A stretch of 11,860 nucleotides of DNA. Origin: JAHQVI01 sp964407075. Its GTDB lineage: Bacteria > Pseudomonadota > Alphaproteobacteria > Rhizobiales > Rhodomicrobiaceae. Position numbers and translations under genes: made by a program. Location: NCBI GenBank assembly GCA_964407075.1, contig CAYOUE010000101.1, forward strand, positions 1 to 11,860, given 5' to 3'. Numbering within the stretch: position 1 is the stretch's first letter; each line of letters starts with the position of its first letter. The notes under the pieces were generated by a model. It saw nothing but the letters and a program-made list of their open reading frames with translations. It made no database searches and was not told the origin of the DNA. Positions 1 through 5,640 of this stretch are shown here, in pieces.

Positions 1-2031
1 AATGGCGGGATGCAACTCGCCGAAATGGCCGAGCACGTTTTTCGGACCCAGCCGTATCACGCCGGACTGGCCGGGATGGAACCAGCCGGGCGCATCGCGC
101 GTAACCTGCGCGGCTCCCGGATCGAGGCCGAGCGCGCCGATCAGCTCGAAGGCGTCGGCCTTCACGTCGAACAGATCGGCGGATTTCGCCTCGCCGTCCC
201 AATGCCGCCCGCGTCCCGCCAGCCGCGCCGTACCCAGCCGCAGGCCGGCCGCGGCGATGCGCTGGTCCTCGGGCCGGTCGCCAGCGTAGATCTGCCCCGC
301 CTCGAAAAGCGCAAGATCGTTGAAGCCGCGATTGGCGTTCTGCCGCGCAGCCGCCGCAAGGCCGGGGATGAGGCTCGGGCGCATGACCGACATTTCGGTC
401 GAGATTGGATTGGCAAGCTCCAGTTCAGGCTGTCCGCCGCCGAACAGTTCGGCGTCGGGGCGCGGAATGAATGACCATGTGACGGCCTCGACGAGGCCGC
501 GTCCGGCCAGCACGCGGCGCGCGCGCGAAATCCGCTTCTGGCCTTCCGTCATGACCGGTTTGGAGACGCCCGGCGCGCGCGGCATAGGCGTGACCGGCAC
601 GCGGTCGACGCCCGCGATGCGGATGACTTCCTCGACGAGGTCGGCGGCGCCGTGAACGTCCGGCCGCCAACTCGGCGGCGTCACCTTGAGGGCTGCTCCG
701 GAGCCTTCGACCGAGAAGCCGAGTTTCTTGAGCGTGCCGGTGATTTCGGCCGTCTTCAGCGCAAGTCCGGTCAGCTTCTCGACGCGCGCCGGGTCGAAGT
801 CAATGACGATCTTGCGCTCCGGCTCCTCGCCTGCGACTTCGATCTCCGATGGCTCGCCGCCGCAGATGTCGAGGATGAGCTTCGTGGCGAGATTGACGCC
901 GAGGCGCACGGACTGTGGATCGACGCCGCGCTCGAAACGGTAGCGCGCATCGGAGTTGATGCCGTGGCGGCGGCCGGTCGCAGCGGTGCGCAGCGGATCG
1001 AAATAGGCCGATTCGATGAAGACGTTGACCGTCTCCCCCGTGCAGCCGCTCTCCTCGCCGCCCATGATGCCGCCGAAGCCGAGCACGCGGGCCTTGTCGG
1101 CGATGACGCAGGCTTCCGAATCGGCCTCGTAGGTCTTGCCGTCGAGCGCAAGGAAGCTTTCGCCTTTCCTGCCGAGCCGCGCGATGATCGGGGCTTCGAC
1201 CTTGCCGGCGTCATAGACGTGGAGCGGACGGCAGCGGTCGTAGGAGACATAGTTGGTGACGTCCACCAGCGCGTTGATCGGGCGCAGGCCGATGGCGCGC
1301 AGGCGGCGCTGCATCCAGTCCGGAGACGGACCGTTCTTCACGCCGCGGATGGTGCGACCGGCGAACACCGGGCAGGCGTCGGCGTTTGTCTTGTCGAATT
1401 TCAACTCGATCCTGATCGGGGAAGCGAATTTGCCTTTGCCCGTGAAGCCCGCGTCTTCCTTCTTCAGCTTGCCGAGGCCGATGGCGGCCAGATCCCGCGC
1501 GACGCCCCGCACGCCGAGGCAGTCGGGCCGGTTCGGCGTCACCGAAATGTCGATGACCGGATCGGCAATCCCCATCACGTCGATATATCGCTCACCGATA
1601 TGCTTGCCCGCGCTTTCCGGAAGCTCGATGATGCCGGTATGCTCGTCGGAAAGCTGTAACTCGCGCTCCGAGCAGAGCATCCCCATCGATTCGACGCCGC
1701 GGATTTTCGCCTTGCCGAGCGTGAAGTCCGTCCCCGGAATGTAGACGCCGGGCGCGGCGAAAACGCCGATCATCCCCGCGCGGGCGTTCGGCGCGCCGCA
1801 CACGACCTGTGCGATGCCTTTGCCGGTGTCGACCTTGCAGACCTTGAGCTTGTCGGCGTCCGGGTGCTGCTCGGCTTCGAGCACGCGCGCGATGGTGAAA
1901 TCCTTCAGCGTCTCGCCCGGATTATCGACGCTCTCGACTTCCAGCCCCGCCTGAATCAGCCCGTCGAGGATGGCGTCGAGCGAGGCGTCTGTTTCGAGAT
2001 GATCTTTCAGCCAGCCTAATGTGAATTTCAT
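1..2031 (-). CDS. pheT: Phenylalanine--tRNA ligase beta subunit (3' end lies outside the window)
   Basis: Beta chain of the cytoplasmic (alpha-beta)2 PheRS, which charges tRNA-Phe. 677 residues are visible without an in-frame stop. The N-terminus reads MKFTLGWLKDHLETDASLDA, typical of the family. Residues about 38-150 form the EMAP-like tRNA-binding domain (EAEQHPDADKLKVCKVDTG, VVCGAPNARAGM). The B3/B4 domain follows, ending near ESAYFDP (about 333-342), then RRHGINSDARYRFERGVDP (about 345-363), the B5 domain (about 400-470) and the catalytic-like core. The visible part ends at VLGHFGELHPAI; the family is about 800 residues long, so the C-terminal ferredoxin-like anticodon-binding domain is missing from the window. 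The ATG is preceded only by a weak Shine-Dalgarno (GGGA about 8 nt upstream). It follows pheS on the same strand but 143 bases away, which is unusually far. Identification is secure. Confidence 0.97.
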   Translation of the reverse strand, partial: MKFTLGWLKDHLETDASLDAILDGLIQAGLEVESVDNPGETLKDFTIARVLEAEQHPDADKLKVCKVDTGKGIAQVVCGAPNARAGMIGVFAAPGVYIPGTDFTLGKAKIRGVESMGMLCSERELQLSDEHTGIIELPESAGKHIGERYIDVMGIADPVIDISVTPNRPDCLGVRGVARDLAAIGLGKLKKEDAGFTGKGKFASPIRIELKFDKTNADACPVFAGRTIRGVKNGPSPDWMQRRLRAIGLRPINALVDVTNYVSYDRCRPLHVYDAGKVEAPIIARLGRKGESFLALDGKTYEADSEACVIADKARVLGFGGIMGGEESGCTGETVNVFIESAYFDPLRTAATGRRHGINSDARYRFERGVDPQSVRLGVNLATKLILDICGGEPSEIEVAGEEPERKIVIDFDPARVEKLTGLALKTAEITGTLKKLGFSVEGSGAALKVTPPSWRPDVHGAADLVEEVIRIAGVDRVPVTPMPRAPGVSKPVMTEGQKRISRARRVLAGRGLVEAVTWSFIPRPDAELFGGGQPELELANPISTEMSVMRPSLIPGLAAAARQNANRGFNDLALFEAGQIYAGDRPEDQRIAAAGLRLGTARLAGRGRHWDGEAKSADLFDVKADAFELIGALGLDPGAAQVTRDAPGWFHPGQSGVIRLGPKNVLGHFGELHPAI

Positions 2032-2062
2032 CGGAGTGTTCCCGGATGATCTCTGAATTCCG

Positions 2063-2160
2063 ATCCCCTCGCCCTGCCCTCCCCCCACGGGAGAGGGAAC
2101 GAACTGGCAAGGCTTTCGTCATTTTACTCCCTCTCCCATAGGGAGAGAGCTGGGGTGAGA
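2063..2160. repeat. Palindromic repeat element in the pheS-pheT spacer
   Basis: The spacer contains two clustered inverted repeats. One is a CCCTCCCCCC...GGGAGAGGG hairpin near 2078-2097 (imperfect). The other is CCCTCTCCC (2129-2137), ATA, GGGAGAGAG (2141-2149), of which the inner 7 bp pair perfectly. The outer arms CCCCTCGCCCTGCCCT and AGCTGGGGTGAGAG are roughly complementary, so the whole unit is one nested palindrome. The same CCCTCTCCC/GGGAGAGGG core occurs in the large element inside the SDR gene near 10951-11232, so I infer one repeat family. No protein is encoded here. It could act as an mRNA processing or stability structure between the two cistrons, or be only a neutral mobile repeat. 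Confidence 0.75.
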
Positions 2161-2174
2161 GGCTGCGATGCCGC

Positions 2175-3263
2175 CTAACTCGACAGCCCGCCCGCCAGAT
2201 TCGGCACGTCGAACGGCAGGAAGCCGTAATGCTTCAGCCAGCGCAGATCGGCGCCGAACATGGCGCGCAGATCGGGGATGCCGTATTTCAGCATGGCGAT
2301 GCGGTCGAGACCCATGCCGAAGGCGAAGCCCTGATAGCGCTCCGGATCGAGTCCGCACGCGCTGATGACATTCGGATGCACCATGCCGCTGCCTGCGATT
2401 TCCAGCCACTGCCCCGGCTTGCCGATCGCCTCCGCGCCGATGTCGATCTCCATCGAGGGCTCGGTGAACGGGAAATGCGAGGCGCGCAGCCGCATCCGCA
2501 GCTCGTCCACTTCGAAGAACGCCTTGCAGAACTCGGCGAACAGCCATTTGAGGTGGCCCATATGGGTTTCCTCGTCGATGACCAGCGCCTCGATCTGATG
2601 GAACATCGGCGTATGGGTCTGGTCGCTGTCGCAGCGATAGACGCGGCCCGGCGCAATGATCCGGATCGGCGGTTTCTGGGCGAGCATGGTGCGGATCTGC
2701 ACCGGACTTGTATGCGTGCGCAGCAAGAGGCGCGAGCCGCCGGCCTTCTCGTTGAAATAGAAGGTGTCGTGCTCCTGCCTTGAAGGGTGCTCGGGCGGAA
2801 TGTTCAGCCTGGTGAAATTATAGTCGTCCGTCTCGATGTCCGGCCCTTCGGCAATGGCGAAGCCGAGATCGGCGAAAATGACGGTGATCTCGTCCCAGAC
2901 CTGGCTGAGCGGGTGGATGCGCCCTTCGGCCTGCGGACCGGGGCGGACCGGAAGCGTGATGTCGGCGCGTTCGGTTTCGAGGCGCTTTGCGAGCGCAGCG
3001 TCCTGCAAGACGGATTTGCGCGTCTCCAGCGCCGCGCTCACGCGGTCCTTCAGCACATTGATCGCCTGCCCGGTCGCGCGCCGTTCATCGGGCGGCAGTT
3101 TGCCGAGCGACTTGAGCAGCGCCGTGACGCTGCCGTTCTTGCCGAGCGCGCCGACGCGCAGATCTTCGAGATTTGCGAGATTTTCCGTCTTTTCGATCTC
3201 ACCCAGAAGCTGCTTTTCCAGCTTCGTCAAATCGGCTTTCGATGCCGTTGCCACCGCATCCAT
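2175..3263 (-). CDS. pheS: Phenylalanine--tRNA ligase alpha subunit
   Basis: Catalytic alpha subunit of PheRS, a class II aminoacyl-tRNA synthetase; it activates Phe with ATP and pairs with PheT. The 362-residue product has the N-terminal coiled-coil tRNA-binding region (about 1-105). The class II core follows with HPSRQEHDTFYF (160-170), LLRTHTSPVQIRTM (180-193), the motif 2 segment GRVYRCDSDQTHTPMFHQIE (206-225), ASHFPFTEPSMEI (261-273) and motif 3 GFAFGMGLDRIAML (312-325), with the GADLRWL tail. The start at 3263 was chosen because GGGAGAGG lies just upstream on the minus strand and the family starts near this position; an in-frame ATG 17 codons upstream has no such support. No separate promoter is obvious in the 115 bases after rplT, so read-through from rpmI-rplT is likely. 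Length is normal. Confidence 0.98.
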   Translation of the reverse strand: MDAVATASKADLTKLEKQLLGEIEKTENLANLEDLRVGALGKNGSVTALLKSLGKLPPDERRATGQAINVLKDRVSAALETRKSVLQDAALAKRLETERADITLPVRPGPQAEGRIHPLSQVWDEITVIFADLGFAIAEGPDIETDDYNFTRLNIPPEHPSRQEHDTFYFNEKAGGSRLLLRTHTSPVQIRTMLAQKPPIRIIAPGRVYRCDSDQTHTPMFHQIEALVIDEETHMGHLKWLFAEFCKAFFEVDELRMRLRASHFPFTEPSMEIDIGAEAIGKPGQWLEIAGSGMVHPNVISACGLDPERYQGFAFGMGLDRIAMLKYGIPDLRAMFGADLRWLKHYGFLPFDVPNLAGGLSS

Positions 3264-3378
3264 GAGCCTCTCCCGCCGCGTGTTGCCGGCCAAATTACGG
3301 ACGCGCGAAAACAACCGATGGACGGCCCGCGCTTCATGATGTGGCTCTTAACACCCGGTTCGTTGAAATTGAAGGAAC

Positions 3379-3741
3379 TTAAGCTGCCTTGACCGCCGCT
3401 TGCGCCTTTTCAACAAGGGCTTTGAACGCTTCCGGCTCGCGCACGGCGAGGTCAGCGAGGATCTTGCGGTCGACTTCGATCCCGGCCTTGGTCAGGCCGT
3501 TGATAAATCGTCCGTAGGTCATGCCGAGTTCGCGGGCGGCGGCGTTGATGCGCTGGATCCAGAGCGCGCGGAAATTGCGCTTCTTGGTGCGCCGGTCGCG
3601 ATAGGCATACTGGCCGGCCTTCTCTACGGCCTGGCGCGCGACGCGGATCGTGTTCTTGCGGCGGCCGTAATAGCCTTTGGCGGCCTTGAGGACTTTCTTG
3701 TGACGGGCGTGGGAGGTGACGCCACGTTTGACTCTTGCCAT
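3379..3741 (-). CDS. rplT: 50S ribosomal protein L20
   Basis: L20 binds 23S rRNA early in assembly of the large subunit and in several bacteria represses its own operon. The 120-residue product starts MARVKRGVTSHARHKKVLKA and contains GYYGRRKNTIRVARQAVEKA, RDRRTKKRNFRALWIQRIN and TYGRFINGLTKAGIEVDRK, all strongly conserved in the family. The basic, extended N-terminal half (about 1-60) and compact C-terminal half are complete. AAGGAG lies 8 nt upstream of the ATG on the minus strand. The gene follows rpmI by 50 bases and precedes pheS by 115, the classic order. There is no sign of disruption. Confidence 0.98.
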   Translation of the reverse strand: MARVKRGVTSHARHKKVLKAAKGYYGRRKNTIRVARQAVEKAGQYAYRDRRTKKRNFRALWIQRINAAARELGMTYGRFINGLTKAGIEVDRKILADLAVREPEAFKALVEKAQAAVKAA

Positions 3742-3791
3742 TGCGGTGCTCCTTCAGGAAATGGGATCTCGGATACGCCGAACCGTAAAGG

Positions 3792-3992
3792 TCAGTTGGC
3801 GTAGGGCATGAATTTCTTGACGACCTTAGCATCTGCATCGCTCAGCACAGCCGTGCCGCGCGCCTGCCGGATGAACTTCTTCGTCCGCTTGATCATGCCG
3901 TGGCGTTTACCCGCCTGGGTGAAGAGCACCTTGCCCGTGGCGGTAATCTTGAAGCGCTTTTTCGCGCCGCTCCTGGTCTTCAGCTTGGGCAT
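3792..3992 (-). CDS. rpmI: 50S ribosomal protein L35
   Basis: L35 is a small basic protein of the large ribosomal subunit. The 66-residue product begins MPKLKTRSGAKKRFKITATG and continues with KRHGMIKRTKKFIRQARGT and a C-terminal KKFMPYAN, diagnostic of the family. An in-frame ATG lies five codons upstream, but the start at 3992 is preferred because AAGGAAG sits 6 nt before it and the family begins MPKLKT. It is followed by rplT 50 bases later. Upstream is a leader with a stable hairpin (4015-4036) and a promoter-like sequence (4117-4145), so it seems to be the first gene of its transcript here rather than being co-transcribed directly with infC. Confidence 0.98.
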   Translation of the reverse strand: MPKLKTRSGAKKRFKITATGKVLFTQAGKRHGMIKRTKKFIRQARGTAVLSDADAKVVKKFMPYAN

Positions 3993-4014
3993 TTTGCTTC
4001 CTTTCAAATAAACC

Positions 4015-4036
4015 GGCCCGGCTTATGCGCCAGGCC
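4015..4036 (-). promoter_or_regulatory. Leader hairpin just upstream of rpmI
   Basis: GGCC-C-GGC, loop TTATGC, GCC-A-GGCC forms a 7-bp stem with one symmetric C/A mismatch. It ends about 22 bases before the rpmI ATG and a few bases before the AAGGAAG ribosome-binding site. Further up the leader, GCGCTC (4048-4053) is complementary to GAGCGC (4111-4116), and TCGAATGAG occurs twice in direct orientation (4052-4060 and 4105-4113). A structured leader would fit translational control of rpmI-rplT by L20, known in other bacteria, but I do not recognise a described L20-binding fold here. The role is inference. Confidence 0.45.
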
Positions 4037-4116
4037 AAATCGTCATCGCGCTCGAATGAGAAGCGTTTCGGAGCCGCCACGGTATGCCCGTCGCACCGGG
4101 CGGATCGAATGAGCGC

Positions 4117-4145
4117 AATTTAAGGGCATTTTTTTTGCAGCGCAA
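4117..4145 (-). promoter_or_regulatory. Probable promoter of rpmI-rplT(-pheST)
   Basis: On the minus strand a -35-like TTGCGC (4140-4145) is followed by a 17-base spacer and a -10-like TAAATT (4117-4122, four of six matches to TATAAT). The spacer holds an A8 tract. Transcription from here would give a leader of about 115 nt before rpmI. The placement makes sense because infC is about 975 bases further upstream with a gene on the opposite strand in between. It is a consensus match only, with no start-site data. Confidence 0.5.
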
Positions 4146-4456
4146 GAGGGTTGCCGGAGGAAAAACGGCCCAGTCGCGAGGCCCGATGCATCAGTCCAGT
4201 TGCGCCTTCTGCGCACCCGCATGGAGAACGCAAAGATCGCCGGACCTGGCTTCAGATCGGAGAGGCCGGCCTGCTGAGCCGGCTACGTGCACCTGATGAG
4301 AAGGCGAGCGGAACCCGGAACGCGGCTTAGGCGGCCCGCAGACTGCTCATCCGCGCCCTGCCGCACCTCGGGGCGCGGATGGATGAACGGGGACATATGC
4401 TGTAAAATGCGGCCTTGGACGTAATTGGTCCTACCTTTGAACGGCCAGGGTTCCTT
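4146..4456. other. Non-coding stretch between the rpmI promoter and the tautomerase gene
   Basis: About 310 bases with no convincing reading frame on either strand and no tRNA-like or known RNA pattern that I recognise. It contains GCCGGC repeated at 4265-4270 and 4278-4283, a strong 11-bp inverted repeat (4348-4381), and TGTAAAAT (4401-4408), which could be a -10 element for the tautomerase but has no good -35 partner. It may be partly the regulatory region of the plus-strand gene. Confidence 0.4.
4348..4381. repeat. Perfect 11-bp inverted repeat upstream of the tautomerase gene
   Basis: CATCCGCGCCC (4348-4358) and GGGCGCGGATG (4371-4381) are exact reverse complements separated by 12 bases. 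Neither strand has a T run after the stem, so it is not a typical intrinsic terminator. It lies 76 bases before the tautomerase ATG. It could be an operator, a small RNA hairpin or a leftover repeat; the function is unknown. Confidence 0.6.
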
Positions 4457-4912
4457 ATGCCGACATATACATGCACCGCCGCCGCCGGGCTGCTCGACCG
4501 CGAACGCAAAAGCGCCATTGCACAGGCCATCACCGTCGCGCACGCCGAAATCACCGGCGCTCCGGCCTATTTCGCTCAGGTTATTTTCGAAGACATCGCG
4601 GAAGGCGACCACTTCATCGGGGGCGCGCCGCTCGCTCACGACCACATTTTCGTCGATGGCCGAATCAGGGCCGGGCGAAGCGCCGTGGACCGCAAGGCGC
4701 TCATGAAGCATCTTGTGGAGGATGTCGCCCAAGCGGCGGGGCTGCCAGCCTTTTCGATATGGGTCTATCTGCTGGAATTGCCGCCCGCCGCGATGGCCGA
4801 GTTTGGCCACATCCTGCCGGAGCCGGGCGACGAAGCCGAATGGTCGCAAAACCTGCCCGTTGAAGACCGCGAACGGATGCACGCCATCAGACCCGATCCT
4901 GCCGGCGATTGA
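4457..4912 (+). CDS. cis-CaaD/Cg10062-like tautomerase superfamily protein
   Basis: A 151-residue (before Met removal) member of the tautomerase superfamily, in which the N-terminal proline acts as catalytic base or nucleophile once Met is removed. It starts MPTYTCTAAAGLLDRERK. Counting Pro as 1, the residues at the six catalytic positions of cis-3-chloroacrylic acid dehalogenase are all present: Pro1, His28 (ITVAHAEI), Arg70 and Arg73 (GRIRAGR), Tyr103 (SIWVYLLEL) and Glu114 (AMAEFGH). The overall sequence looks closer to the Corynebacterium homologue Cg10062 (PTYTC start, QVIF, LPEPGDE end) than to true cis-CaaD. The start at 4457 was chosen because it gives Pro at position 2; an in-frame upstream ATG would bury the proline. 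The gene sits alone, between and opposite to infC and rpmI, and converges on infC. The natural substrate is unknown; hydratase or dehalogenase activity on small unsaturated acids is possible. Confidence 0.9.
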   Translation: MPTYTCTAAAGLLDRERKSAIAQAITVAHAEITGAPAYFAQVIFEDIAEGDHFIGGAPLAHDHIFVDGRIRAGRSAVDRKALMKHLVEDVAQAAGLPAFSIWVYLLELPPAAMAEFGHILPEPGDEAEWSQNLPVEDRERMHAIRPDPAGD

Positions 4913-4924
4913 ATCCGGTTTGCG

Positions 4925-4955
4925 GGAGGCACGCGGGAAAACGCGCCTCCTTTGC
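4925..4955. terminator. Terminator-like hairpin between the converging tautomerase and infC genes
   Basis: GGAGGC (4925-4930) pairs with GCCTCC (4945-4950), extended inward by GCG/CGC around a GGAAAA loop with a two-base bulge. On the plus strand it is followed by TTTGCGTT, a poor T tract. It lies in the 54-base gap between the two stop codons, as expected for a shared terminator, but the T tracts are weak on both strands. Confidence 0.5.
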
Positions 4956-4966
4956 GTTGAAACGGC

Positions 4967-5500
4967 TCAGCGCGGTGCGAGCACCATTATCATCTGGCGC
5001 CCTTCGAGCTTCGGCTCGACTTCGACCTTTGCGAAATCCTCCGACTGCTCCTTGAGACGGAGAAGCAGATCCAGACCAAGCTTCTGATGCGCCATTTCCC
5101 GGCCACGGAACCTGAGAGTCACCTTGACCTTGTCGCCCTCGTCGAAGAAACGCTTCATGGCCCTGAATTTCACGTCGTAATCATGGTCGTCGATATTCGG
5201 GCGAAGCTTGATTTCCTTGACCTCGACGGTCTTCTGTTTCTTTCGGGCTTCCGACGCCTTCTTCTGCGCCTGGTACTTGTATTTGCCGTAATCCATGATC
5301 TTGCAGACGGGCGGGTTCGAATTCCCCACCTCGACGAGATCAAGACCGGCTTCCACGGCGCGCGCCAGCGCTTCCTGTTTGTCTATGAGGCCGTGGTTTT
5401 CACCGCTTTCGTCAATGAGCTGAACCTCCCGAGCCATGATCGCATCATTGATGCGCGGACCATCCTGTTTGCTTGGCTCGGCTCTGTAAGGCCTGCGAAT
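4967..5500 (-). CDS. infC: Translation initiation factor IF-3, with ATT start codon
   Basis: IF3 binds the 30S subunit, prevents premature 50S joining and rejects non-standard start codons. The 177-residue product has the N-terminal domain (about 22-95, with GLDLVEVGNSNPPVCKIMDY), a lysine-rich linker (YKYQAQKKASEARKKQK) and the C-terminal domain with VKEIKLRPNIDDHDYDVK, VTLRFRGREMAHQKLG and EGRQMIMVLAP. The first ATG (5437) would drop 21 residues that match alphaproteobacterial IF3 N-termini (RRPYRAEPSKQDGPRINDAI). Reading back in frame, the only fitting initiator is ATT at 5498-5500, with AAGGAG 8 nt upstream; an in-frame TAA at 5513-5515 closes the frame just before it. An ATT start on infC is classic: IF3 disfavours it, so the factor limits its own translation. 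The gene has its own promoter-like region and converges on the tautomerase gene. Confidence 0.96.
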   Translation of the reverse strand: MRRPYRAEPSKQDGPRINDAIMAREVQLIDESGENHGLIDKQEALARAVEAGLDLVEVGNSNPPVCKIMDYGKYKYQAQKKASEARKKQKTVEVKEIKLRPNIDDHDYDVKFRAMKRFFDEGDKVKVTLRFRGREMAHQKLGLDLLLRLKEQSEDFAKVEVEPKLEGRQMIMVLAPR

Positions 5501-5512
5501 GAGCGTATCTCC

Positions 5513-5542
5513 TTATGCTGTTCCAATAACCGATAACTTCAC
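5513..5542 (-). other. Possible nine-codon leader ORF in front of infC
   Basis: GTG AAG TTA TCG GTT ATT GGA ACA GCA TAA encodes (M)KLSVIGTA. A GGGAG sits 5 nt before the GTG, and the TAA overlaps the infC ribosome-binding site (ATAAGGAG). It lies downstream of a small hairpin, CCTGC-loop-GCAGG (5551-5565 on the plus strand). Such an arrangement could couple translation of the mini-ORF to infC. Ten codons with a ribosome-binding-like purine run can also arise by chance, so this is only a candidate. Confidence 0.3.
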
Positions 5543-5594
5543 GCCGTCTCCCTGCCGAAAGCAGGCGCAAAGATATATCCCGATAGGATGGTTC

Positions 5595-5623
5595 AGAATC
5601 GGCAGTCCGGCCCGGCAAGTCAA
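5595..5623 (-). promoter_or_regulatory. Candidate infC promoter
   Basis: On the minus strand CTTGACT provides a -35-like TTGACT (5618-5623), followed by a 17-base spacer and GATTCT (5595-5600) as a weak -10 (three of six matches). The CTTGAC form of the -35 box is common in alphaproteobacterial housekeeping promoters. It would give a leader of about 90 nt that includes the mini-ORF and hairpin. The upstream gene on the same strand ends at 5641, so read-through from it cannot be excluded. Confidence 0.4.
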
Positions 5624-5640
5624 GAGGCATACCGGTTCGG

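Noticed and set aside
652..1659. Long open frame of 335 codons on the plus strand
   Set aside because: It lies antisense to pheT, whose protein matches its family over the whole stretch. The plus-strand product has no recognisable domain and is explained by GC-rich codon bias.
3264..3378. Terminator or attenuator between rplT and pheS
   Set aside because: I see no strong stem followed by a T tract and no Phe-rich leader peptide.
4123..4139. Run of eight T on the plus strand (4129-4136) as an intrinsic terminator
   Set aside because: No stable hairpin directly precedes the T run, and no plus-strand gene ends there. On the other strand it is better explained as the promoter spacer.
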